From: Hybos culiciformis
Taxonomy: Eukaryota; Arthropoda; Insecta; Diptera; Hybotidae
Length of the DNA stretch: 64,000 nucleotides
NCBI GenBank assembly: GCA_964007475.1
Contig: OZ023274.1
Coordinates: 2,356,001 to 2,420,000 of the forward strand
Reading direction: 5' to 3'
The translations under genes and the position numbers were made by a program. Below, piece after piece: positions 47,390 to 59,159 of this stretch. Numbering within the stretch: the stretch's first letter is position 1; each line of letters opens with the position of its first letter. Below the pieces are notes generated by a model. The model ran no database searches and was not told the DNA's origin. It worked only from the letters and a program-made list of their open reading frames with translations.

Positions 47390-49540
47390 TACAATATTTT
47401 TTAGTCCGATTTCCATTTAGAATGCAACAACGGATTACTTATATCTTTTCATAAATGTCCGTTCGTCCACGACAAAAAGGATCTCAACCAGCCAAGGGTC
47501 TAAATAATTTTTCTATAAACAATTTTTATAAATTTTACTAAAGTTTAAATGGATTCTAATTAAAATTAATATGTGTGGGTAGGAATAGCCTCTAGATTCC
47601 GATGAAAATTGTAATTTGTTCTACGATATTGATATAATAATAATATTGAAGGAATCTAGAAAATATGTTCAGAACCTGATTGAGACTTAAAATTAAATCG
47701 AAACAAGGACAGTAGTTTTTTTTTTACTAATGATATTATTATGCACACCAATGTAGGTACTGTAGGTATACATTGTACATATATAAATAATATATACAAC
47801 ATATACAAAAAAAATAAAAATTCATTCAGACAATTTATTTGAAATTTAATATATATTTTAATGCATGTTTTCACTTTTGTTAAATTTATTTAATAATTTT
47901 GTTTTGACTTTGATATTGCCTTTTCAAAATACATATTCTTTTTTTTTTTGTTCATTTTTACACACAATAAAAGTTCATGCAACCTAAAAACTGACCATTT
48001 CAATATTCAATAAAAAATTCTTTTTATGCAATTTTATATTTATTTCGCCAGAAAGAGGAACATTATATTTAAAAAAAATATTCAGTAGTTCTTTGTGAAA
48101 ATTTAATGTAAAAAATGTTTTTTTTTTTAATTGTGACATAGAAAGAATATATATATATATATATCGGCGAAAAATTGTTCACCTGAAAAAAATGGATTTT
48201 TCAGTACCCAAATTTAATCATGTCAAATTTGCGTCTGCGGTTATTTAGGAAATAGAGCTTAAATCTCTCACAAAAAACACGATCAATTAATGAATTCTTT
48301 CTTTTTGGATAGCAAACGAACATATTTTCGTTGAACACCGACGTTTATTAATAAAAAAATTGAATTTTACTTTGACTTTTATAAAACTTTCAAGAAAAAA
48401 CAATCTTCTAATCTGATCGCCAATAAAATTTAATTTTGGCGACTTAAAATTTTCAAAGTTTTTAATTCTAATTTCTTTCAAAACAAGCATTAATCAAATA
48501 TAATCATAATGCAATGTCGTGAATATGTTTTTAATTATTCAATTGAACTTTTATAAATATATGTTAAGAAAAAATTAAGTTTTTATTTTTTGGAAAGTTA
48601 TTAATTATAATTTAGCTTGTTTGAATTCTTCAATATTGTGCACAATATTGGCCCAAAATCTATTCCCAGTCGTCTCATCTTACTACAACCAATTTTGATA
48701 GTGTACCATGTTACACTATCCAATAAGGAAGCTTTTAAACTATTATGCTGATTGAATATTAACTATGTATGAAAACTATGAGAAAAAAGAAGTGAGAGAA
48801 AAAAAAAACCTAATTCATGTCACTTTAAAAACAAAAAGACACCACAATAAAATGTAAGAAATTTTTTGTTAAATGGCAAGTATAAAATACAAATGTCCAA
48901 AATATAAACCAACATTTTTGTGCGCAAAAACACAATTACTTATTTACATCTGTTTTGACTTTTAAAACTTTTTACAACCTTACCAGAAAACAAACTGACA
49001 AATTAAAAAAAAAAAAAAAAAAACAAATTGTGTTCTTGACATTAAGAAAATTTACTATCATCTTTTTAGCAATATCAAAAGATAGACGAAAAATGAAAAA
49101 GAAAAAAAAACAATTCTACAATGGTAAACTAAACATTTCCATTTATATTTAGAAAAAATTCTATAATTCTTTAACAACAGAATATTATTTTCCGACAAAA
49201 CGACAACAAAAAAAAACCAAAAACAAGAAAAAACCAAAAACAAGAACAAACTTTCTTAAATTTTATTAATGCGCCAAAGTTTTGTTGTTCAAAAAAATTT
49301 ATTAAAGGTGAGTTTTTCAATATAGGTAGGTACAAAAATTTACTTAAGGAAGCAAAAAAAAAAAACAATAATAGGATACCAGTTAATATATCGATATTAA
49401 AAATGTCACCATTTATATTAAAAAACCAAATATGTATATCGAAATTGTAGAATAATAGATAGAATTTTTTCTTAATTTCTAAAAGTCTTTTAAATATCTC
49501 TTAAATATTAAAAATCCTACATACGACCGAAATTAGAGTA
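47390..49540. other. AT-rich non-coding stretch with small palindromes
   Basis: No gene supported; the frames at 47656, 48287, 48955 and 49058-49368 are AT or homopolymer noise. An (AT)n run is at 48151-48166. A perfect 20-bp palindrome CAATATTGTGCACAATATTG is at 48631-48650, and a GATAGTGT/ACACTATC hairpin is at 48697-48720. Confidence 0.5.
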
Positions 49541-49544
49541 CAAT

Positions 49545-49983
49545 TTGCATATATGGGTTGGTGCCTCTAAAACCCATCTTGAGTACCTCGCCAAAAGATT
49601 GATCGATAATCACCAAACCACCAGCTCATTAACATCACTCAATCACCGTCGTAATGTAGGTTCACTTTCCATTTTCTATAAATACCTTGTTGCAACGGAT
49701 ACGTGTTCCCTGGAAGTAAAGGCCCTACTTCCTCTACTTCAAGTATTTTCACGCCAAACACGTACCGCTTCAACTTCACACCCATATTTTGTCAAAATTC
49801 CCAGATGTGATAGAACGATCTTCGGAGATTCGTTTTCAATTCGCTCGCACCTCGAGAATGTGGAATGCTCTCCCATCAAAATTGTTCCCGACAGCTGGCG
49901 GACGCTTGATTTAGGACTTGCGCCGCTTTAAGAAGAGTGTACATGATTACGTACTAACTGTTCCACTTTTTAATCCCGTCTAA
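49545..49983 (+). pseudogene. LINE ORF2 C-terminal fragment, frameshifted
   Basis: The main frame reads LIDNHQTTSSLTSLNHRRN, VGSLSIFYKYL and RQTRTASTSHPYFVKIPRC, the conserved region after the reverse-transcriptase domain in CR1/Jockey-type LINEs (pattern SL.HRR.V..L..FY....C, then TR.AS.SHPY.V..PR). Similarity then moves to another frame at about 49845 (TSRMWNALPSKLFP). It returns to the first frame (SWRTLDL) and moves again near 49922 to RRFKKSVHDYVL, ending at a stop at 49981-49983. At least two frameshifts, plus an apparent small deletion near the start (the segment before RLID is shortened), make it non-functional. The clade call is approximate. Confidence 0.78.
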
Positions 49984-50071
49984 ACTTCCTGTCCTCATTA
50001 CCAAATACATACTTCTTATAGTATAAAAGGTATCCCAACTAGTGATTTGGTAACTTTAATAAAAAAAAAAA
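49545..50071 (+). mobile_element. 5'-truncated LINE (non-LTR retrotransposon) 3' end
   Basis: A reverse-transcriptase ORF 3' fragment (49545-49983) is followed by a short 3' UTR and an A-run at 50058-50071 (TTTAATAAAAAAAAAAA). The 5' end breaks off abruptly within the ORF, the usual outcome of incomplete target-primed reverse transcription. GC content is visibly higher than the flanks. No clear target-site duplication found. Confidence 0.78.
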
Positions 50072-53000
50072 GGTCTATAGATTTTTATTCCCATTAAGAA
50101 TTCAAATTGCCTTTAATTCTCTGTAACTTAAGTCATCTCTTCTATTTTTTAATCGAAATATTAAAAAGAAAATTCATTTCCACCCAAATAATCAAAATAT
50201 TTTTTGATCGTTTTTCAAAAAAAAACTTTACCAGTCGATTAACTCAAAATTTTTGCATATAAAACTTCTAATTGAATGTTTTTATAATATATTTTAGAGA
50301 TCAACAAAAACTAAAATAATACTTAATCTGCTTTTATTTTTTATTATTATTTTTTTACTTATATTAAAGTTCACAGTTTTTGGGCGTAATGACCATAACC
50401 AAAACATTACAGCAAAAGAAAAAAAGATTTATGGTTTCCGTTACAGTCAACATAATTTCCGCATTTTTATGTTTAGGTTATTTTTCTTCTAGCTAAATTA
50501 TGTGTGTATGTACATGTGTCTTCCAGAAATTTATTTTCCATGAAAATATAATATATAAATTTTTTTTTCTATAGGGAATGCACGAAGACAAGACGATAAA
50601 CTTCAATAAAAATTAACAAAATGGAAAGAAAAAAAATTTATAAGATTTTCACAAAAAAAAAAAATTAATAAAATTAAGGCAATAGATATACCATTATTTT
50701 TTTTTGGTATACATTTAAGTACGGATAAATTAAAATTTCTGCATTAAGCTTAAAAAATTATGTAAAAATATGTGTAACTGATGTTACATATATTTAATTT
50801 ATAATAAAAATAAATGTATATTAAATAATGTAAACATTTTTTTTGATTGGTATTCCAAAAAGTTTTAAATTAAATTCGTAAAATAAATAAAAAATATGCC
50901 ACCCAAAATTATGCAATCTATACAAATAAATAAAGGGAAGTAAATTGTATCACATTATTATTATATCAAAAATATTACAGTCATTGTTTCTTGGTCTCAT
51001 GATTAGAAATTTCCCACCCAAAAACATGCAATTAATTGAAATTAAAATAATTCCAAATATTTATCAACTAGTAATTTAAAGGGGTTGTTTATGCCTGTTA
51101 ACTGGATACTTTGTTTTGTAAACTTTTTTTTAATTTTTATATTATTCAACTCAAATTATTATCAATTTGGGGGCAATGTCAAACGAATATTTTTAGAATT
51201 GCATAAATATAGGCGCATGGAAATAATTTTTCTTAATATGGAATAGGCAATATATAATATAAGCGTTACTGAATCAAGAAATCAGTCAGTAAATATTATA
51301 ATAGGTTTTTTATTTACATTTTTTTCATTAGGGTTCAGATCATTGATGAATCAAAACTAATTAGTAATTCATGTTTATTTTTCCAAAATTATAATTAGAA
51401 AAATTTATTTTTTTTATATATGTAAGTATAATAAGTATGTTGAATTTTCATGAGTCGATATCCAAGTCCTTAAACTCAAAAAAAATATTACAAAGGTTCA
51501 CCCGAACCTTCCTCTCATGTTATTCTTTTTAAAAAAAAATTTAAATACACACAAAAAAAAACAAATTTAATGTGATATACCTTTAAATAAAAAAATAAAT
51601 TATCCGTATAAAAGGACAAAAATTATCTTTCCCTTTTTTCATATAATAAAAGCATACCAAGAAATATTATTCTTTATTATCTTTAAAAACATAATAAATA
51701 TTTGATTTCTAACATCAAAATAAAATCTTTTATTGCTCAATTAAGTTCATAAAACTTTATACACATAGAAGAAGATTAAAGAAGATATAAATAAGATAAT
51801 TTTCTATAAAATAACTATACAACAGAATATTCTTCTATATAATGTACCAGCAGAGGTAAAAATAGATGACGAAATTATGAAAAGGATAATTTTCATTAAA
51901 ATAAAGTTTTTCATTAACTTTTTAATAATTAATTATTCAATTCAAATTATATTTACTGCTTAATTATTTTATTTTGAACCTTTGAAAGCAATCAAAAATA
52001 CACGTTTGCAGGAGTTAACTTATTGTCGGTAGGTTTGTACTGTGATTTCTTTTCGATTTATTTTTAAAATTCGAAATAAATACGATCACGCGGCGAAATA
52101 ATTGCAATCTATCTTAAAAATACGCATTATATACGTTTCGCAATTAAGCAAGTCGAGCTTAAAGAAAAATCTTAAAATATTCATATTACGATTAAGTTTA
52201 ACGATTTGGATCCTATATATATAATTTGGTTGCTTATTGTATTTTAATTGTATACTTGATCCAATAATTTTTTTTTTTAATTTGGAAGCGAAATTTATTC
52301 TCTGAAAATAACAAAAATTTAATATAATATTCTCATCCTATATTCGTAAATTTCTGCAAATAATAAGTATATTTTCTTTGCAAAGAACCTTAAGCATGAA
52401 GATAATTCCTTAATAATTAATTAATAATAAAAATTTCCTATTTCTCAATCAACACGTGATACAAATTTTAATATAGACTATTTTATTTCAATATTATAAT
52501 TTTATAAGCCTTCAAATTTATGTGTATTCCAGGAAAAAATCGCCCCGGGAAATATTAATCAAGTATATTTTCATTGAGGTTTATCGAATGTAACAATACG
52601 TAAAATATCATCATCACCTCATTAATTTATTTAGTTTTGCGGCCATAGAATTGAATTTCTCCAATTACATATATCAGTAATATATTAATTTGTGACTTGA
52701 ATATACAAATAAAAATGAAAAACATAACTTTTGCTATCCTTTTCTCTATATTCAGTATAATTTTCCTGTACACAAAGTTGTAAGGTTAAATAATAACAAC
52801 ATTAACCTCTAGTGGGCAGAATTTAATTTATTTCAAATAAGTCTCAATTTATTAAAAAATAAAATAAAATAACAATAATTTTATATCGCCTAAAGTTTAA
52901 AAGTCCAATTGAAAAATTAATTTTTTAATTTTGAAATACTTATACAAAATAATATTTTACTTTAATAACATCAAAACGAAATGTACAAAAAACAAAACCA

Positions 53001-53964
53001 AAATAAATTAAGGTTCAAGGTTAAAAAACATAAATTTTCAAAGTTTTTCATTTTTTTTTTTTTTTTTGGTTTTTGTTACATCAAAATTGATAATTAATTA
53101 AAAGCTTTTGGGCAAAAACTTTTATTATTTTTTATGTAATAAAAATAAAAATAAAAGTGTGCCAATTAGTAAAATAGCATTGCGAAACTTCCAATTCCAT
53201 TGTTCTAATTAAGAATTACTTAAGAATTAGTATAATTTCGAAGAATAATTTATCTAATAATTTTTAATTTATTTTCAATTAAAAATGAAAAAGCGATAGC
53301 TGTATATTTTTCTGTCCGTCCGTTCTGCAATTAAATGCTGAACTGATTTACCGATTTTAATTCCAAAATATGCTCAACCTGGTTCATGTTCATCGTTCTC
53401 GTTCAGAACCAGGTTTTACGATTTGAGTTACAGAGTTACAGACTTTCAACAATCTAAGGATTTAAATTTTTTTTCAAAAGGTTTAATGAATTCTGAGAAA
53501 ATTCAATTTTTTAATTAGATTCGAAATGAAGATCTTTGGAAACCCAATTTACTCTATCTTTTACAAAACATAAGAAAGTATATAAGATGTTTGTTCATAT
53601 TTTACAAAATCAAAATAATTAAAAATCAGATGAGAAATTTAAGGAAAATTTCTAAATTCCTTACAACATAATTCTTGTGAGATTTTCAACTTTAGAAAGC
53701 TAAAGCTTTTTTTAAGGCAATAAAAATTTAAATGAAATCAACAGTATAAATGTAATAATTATTATTTCTGTGATATTCTCTGTTTATAACTTTAAAATTA
53801 AATTCTCTAAGGTTATTAATTTAATTATAAATTCTTAAAAAAAAATTTTTTTTTTCTTTTTGTAATGGTGATGGTTGCAGGAAATTTATTCTAATTTCCA
53901 AACGATTTTTTTTTTTATTATTTTCCTAAAGAATAATTTAAAAGATAAAACAAATATTAAGGGA
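50072..53964. other. AT-rich non-coding stretch
   Basis: About 3.9 kb. A slightly GC-richer patch at 53310-53460 (CTGTCCGTCCGTTCTGCAAT, then AACCTGGTTCATG and GAACCAGGTT) resembles a fragment of a dispersed repeat containing a small CCTGGTTC/GAACCAGG inverted repeat. No gene seen. Confidence 0.5.
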
Positions 53965-54725
53965 TTTTCATAACAAATTTTGTTGACAATTTAATTTTCC
54001 GAGAAGCTTTTCTAAACTTATTAAAGTTAATTTTTATTATTAACATTTGTGTAGTGTGTTGTAGAGTATATTATAATTCCCAAACATTGTAAATTTTCAA
54101 TTCATTTGATATTAAAGGTTTTTATTTTTAAATTTCTTATACATATATAATATGATTTTGTAGTAATAATATGGAAAAAAAATTATATATTTTAATTTTG
54201 TATCTACAAACAATAATATCCTTATTTTGAATGAATTGAGTCCCACAATAGTAAGTAGTGAAAATAGTTAAAACATTAATAAAAATAATAAAAAATAACT
54301 ATAGAAAAATATTTACGGCTTTTTAATAAATAATTATTAGATTTGTCCAAAATATAGTACAGAAAGTTGTGCTTAAAGTACTGTCACTATGTTATTATTA
54401 TCTCATAGATTTAATAAGAGCGGCTATAATCTCGATTTTCATAATGAATTTTGATGACAATTTAATTTCTATTGAAGCTTTTCTAAACTTATTACAGTTA
54501 ATAATTATTATTATAATTTGTACAATTGTAAAATTTCAAATCCATTTCAAATAAAATATAAATGTAGTAAAAAATAATGTATTTTAATTTTGTATTTACA
54601 ATATAATATCCTTAATTTAATAATGAACCCTAGTAACTGGAAAAAAAAGAGTTAAAACATTGATAGCAAAAAATTAGTTCATTAAATTATTATTAGAATT
54701 GTCCAAAATATGGTACAGAAAGTTG
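53965..54725. repeat. Old tandem duplication, two diverged copies
   Basis: Copy A (53965-54370) and copy B (54435-54725) share, in order: TTTCATAA-AAATTTTG-TGACAATTTAATTT; GAAGCTTTTCTAAACTTATTA-AGTTAAT; TTTTAATTTTGTAT-TACAA; AATATCCTTA-TTT; AGTTAAAACATT; TTATTAGA-TTGTCCAAAATAT-GTACAGAAAGTTG. Copy B is shorter by internal deletions. The collinearity in direct orientation indicates an ancient tandem duplication of non-coding DNA. The frame at 54369-54554 is within it and is not a convincing gene. Confidence 0.8.
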
Positions 54726-57700
54726 AATTTTATTATTTTTTATCATATTGCACGTTTAGAAGTAGAAAAAACTATAGAAAAATTTGTCAACCATTGAATA
54801 TTTTAGCCTATAATTAATTTGAATAATGTTTACTATAAAAAAAATAATTATAAAAGCATGATTGACATTAGATGTAAGATTATAAATATATACAACATAA
54901 TGTTATTATAGTAATTTTTACTAATCTGAATAGCAAATTTCTATTCATTAATTCAATTTATAAAACATCACGTGCGATTGTAATTTTCATTTCTAATAGG
55001 GATTTATTATACATTTGATTAAAATATACTATACAGATTATACGTTTATTTTCTTTTGGTCTCTACAAATTAAAAGTTATGTATAAATGTAGTTTGTTTT
55101 TTTTTTTTTTTTTTGATTTTTGTTTAATATAACAATATACAAAAATTTATAATTTAAATGTGCTAGAGAATTATAATGTTTTAACACGTTATATAATTTT
55201 CACGTTAAAATTATACAAAAATTTAATAATATACAACTATGTATATACCTAACTTGCTTAATTATAAAATAATATCTAGAACATTGATATTATGAAAACA
55301 TAAAAATATGCATTATGTATGCATTATGAATTATAGTTTTTTATGATTATTTTAGAAGTCGAAACTTTTTTATAAAGCAAAAAATGTGTTGAATATTCAA
55401 ATCTGTCATAATGGTCATTGAAATATTGAACACAAAATAGCTATATTCTTGACATGGAGATCAATGAAGTCGATAGTTTAACTCTAATCTAACCTAGTGT
55501 AATCTTGTACAAACTTTGATCAAACGCAGTAAAACTTAAAAGCTTATAATGTTCTAAATTTATGGGAAACAAATATGTGCGAAAAATTTAATAATGTGCT
55601 ATAAAAAACCCTCAATATATGAAACATATTAAAAGATGTAAATGTTTGGATTTATTTCAATTGGAAATTCTAACAGCTCATACAAAACTCTTTCCAAGAT
55701 CTAATTATAACCAAAAGATTTGATTCGGCTGAAAGTATCGATTTCGCATTTAACAAAAATCGATACAATTGTATTATTCAAAATTGTCGTTAAAGGTAAA
55801 AAACTTTCGAAAATAAAATAAAATTATACATACTTATTATTGAAGGTAAAAAGTTTCATAAAAAATCAGCCTCATTATCGTAAAAAAAGAAGAAAACTGT
55901 TTAAAGGAAATAAAATTATATTGGCACAATTTCAATGACATTTAAAATGTTTATATGTGCATAAAAAATTTTTCTCGTTTTCTTGTATAGTTGATGTAAT
56001 AATTCTTCTTTTAGATTTATTAATAGAAAACTTTCGATTTTGTCTCGGATTTTGTTTTATGATGATAAATCATAATTTTATTTTATTTTAATTTTCCGGC
56101 AAAAATAAAAATTTTTAAACAAGGTTCCATCAACCAGCAATGAGTTAATATTAAAATACTTACTTTTGGGCAATTTAAATTTATTAAAAAAATTAGCATA
56201 GTTAGCATATTAAGCATAATTTTAATTTAACTATATACTTATTATGATTACAACTGAGTCATTTTTGGTATATTAAAGACACAGGTTAGATGTATGTACA
56301 ATTTTCAAAAAGTGCATCGTTCTATGTAGCTCAGCAGATAGATATACATTACACATACTTATTATGTATTATAATCAAACATTTTATATATATATATATA
56401 TATAAATATAAAGGATAATGACATATTAAGTTACGAAAAAAAAAAATGAAATTGTATACAATTTATCTAAATAAAGATCTTTTATAATATTATAATAATT
56501 TTTTTTATTTATTTTGTATATAAAATTGAAAAGACAAAATTCTTCTTTTCTTCTTCTTCTTAGTTATTTTGGGAAAATTGCCAAAGGATGTTTTTATTTT
56601 GAAATAAATCAAGAAATATAAATTTCTCATAGTATAGAAGATTAAATCGTGTTAATGTTCTTATTTTATTTAAAAAAAAAGAAGAAAAAAAAAAATTGTT
56701 TGTGGGGCAAATTGATCCAACATGAAATATGTATATGAGATATTGTCTTTTAATATTAATATATTTTTTTGGAATTCTCTAAGAGATTTATTTCCTTAAC
56801 GATAACCTTAATTATATCATAAATATATTTAGAAATTGGTTCAGGAAATTAAGTTTATAAAAAATCGATTTATTTATTTATTTTTATTTTTGTGTACCAA
56901 AAATTTGATTAGGTCTAGGCAGATAGATAAATCCAATAAATACATATAGGATAAAAAATTATTTTCATATGATCCCCTATTATTAGCGGTTTCAATAAAA
57001 AAAAAAAGGTCAACAAAATTTTTTATATCAAAATTATAATCAACAGATATTATATAAATGTTATTTAATTTCTATTTTTATGTAGAAGCAAAAAAATTTT
57101 TATTATTATTATTATTCTTAGAATAATTCTTAGAATAATTTTGTAATGAAACCTTCGTCAAAAGCATCGCACAATGATCTAATGTGGTCTTCAATATATA
57201 ACCTTCTGTTTCACCACCTTATAAATTATATATTTCACAGTACAAGATTTCATGATTTTAAAAGTACTATTTTCCTTTTTTTTTTTTTTTTAATCTTTTA
57301 CAATCATTTTAAATTACTTCAATATTATTAAATTACAAAATATTTCATTGAAAATTCTTTGCAAGCGTTATAAAAGTGATTTTCTTCAATTTGCAATATA
57401 AATAATTGGAAAAACTTATTTTTTCTTTTATAGAGTTAAATAAACTCTATATACATACATTATATATATAAAAACGCGAAAATGTAATTTGAAAATCGAT
57501 ATCCAATGAAAATTTATTATAAAATATTATAAGGATATTATATGTTAAAGTATAAAATTTACATAAAAAATTTTCCTATTTACAGTATATGTGTTATGTA
57601 TGTAAATGATTGGAAAACAATTTTTAATTATATACATCAACGTTTCAAACATTAAATAAATATAAATATTGTTATAGTATAGAATAGATAGAAGAAAAAA

Positions 57701-58904
57701 AAAAAATTACATTACTAGCATAATTTTGAATTAACATAAAATTTATATCCTTATAATTGAATACTGAACATAGAAGAATAAATGTTGTATTTATGTAGAA
57801 TAAAGAAAAAAAAAAAACATAATTTGAATATTCAGAATCGATTATTGAAAGATAATACATGTTAATTTTTTTGTTTTTTTTTTTTTTAATTTATGAATTG
57901 ATTTAAAATTAAACATTTATTCTGGGAAATATACATAATTCTATTGTATTTACTCTAATACTAATTTATATATATTAGGTATACTTATATAGTTTCCATG
58001 ACAGATTATTAAAATATATTTATAGGTAAAATGGCTTATCTCAAATTAATTATTTTTTTGTGCTTTATCTTATTTAATAATAATCGAAATAAATATTCAT
58101 ATTTTTGACATAATGTAATTGAGTTATGCTCTTGAAGATTAAAAGTGAAACTAACACTTCAAATAATTAGGCATATCATTAAAAAAAAAACCCCTGCCGC
58201 ATTACTAAATTTCAAATTTTACTTGAGACTTTAGTAGTGGTCTGAAATTTTTACTTAATAAATTAATATTTAAAAAGAAATTTAATATTTTTTTTTTTGC
58301 ATTCAAGAAAAATGTCATCAAAAACTTATTTCACTTTTTTGTTTTATGCTGAAAAAAGTTTGTATTTTTTTTTTTTTTAAGTTCACTTAAGCTTACATAT
58401 TTCATTTCATTTATAAAAATTTTGTTATATTAGATATAGTTACACTTCCTATATTTATTATTCTAGTATATAAATAACTTAAATGCAAAAACAAACAACA
58501 AAATTATCCGATGGTATCATTTCCTTTTAAGAAAAACAAAAAAACATCTAACTATAAATTAAAAGAAGAAACAAGCAAAAAACTTAAATAAGAATTTTAA
58601 AATAAGTTTGGAAAAAAGAATTTTTTTTTTTTTTTTTTAATGGTTTGAAGTTAAAAAGACATATTTTTTTTTATGAATTTAAATTTGAGTTTCAAGTGCC
58701 CAAGAGAATTATTGCATATAGAATATTTAATTAAATTACAAAAATTTTCTTTTAAAATTAAGTGCTAAGTAAAAATTTTTTATTAAAAAAAAATAATATT
58801 AACAAATAAAAATATGTTTGTCAAAAACATGTTTTCCTTTGACTAAGTATATTTGTATTTATAATTTATATACAAACAAGATTTCAAAATGAGATTCGAA
58901 TATT
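54726..58904. other. AT-rich non-coding stretch
   Basis: About 4.2 kb; an AT dinucleotide run at about 56388-56410 and TTATTATTA runs near 57100. Frames at 57146-57331 and 57672-57860 are not supported. No TIR pairs or genes identified. Confidence 0.5.
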
Positions 58905-59159
58905 TCTTTGATGAGCGGGAAGAGGAGTATAAGTCAATTTTTATCCGAAATGAAATCAAATCATTGTCGAGGTGAAAAAGTCATATTACGTGTTTTTGTA
59001 GAAAGTCGTATTATGTGTTCTGTAAAAAGAGTCCATTGGAAGTTAATAGACTTATAATTTTTTTTACAGATCACGTTATACGACTTTTTCACCTCGACAA
59101 TGATTTGATTTCATTTCGGATAAAAATTGACTTATACTCCTCTTCCCGCCCATCAAAGA
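58905..59159. repeat. Long inverted repeat, 88-bp arms
   Basis: The left arm 58905-58992 and right arm 59072-59159 are reverse complements with only a few mismatches (GATGAGCGGG against GATGGGCGGG; GTCATATTACGTG against GTCGTATAACGTG). They enclose a ~79-bp loop. The arms are richer in GC than their flanks. No flanking duplication was recognised, so this may be a foldback MITE or an inverted duplication. A short open frame (59015-59257) runs through the loop and right arm without a known domain. Confidence 0.88.

Noticed and set aside
53310..53460. CTGTCCGTCCGTTCTGC segment as a defined element
   Set aside because: Resembles pieces of dispersed repeats, but no ends, duplication or coding remnant could be established.
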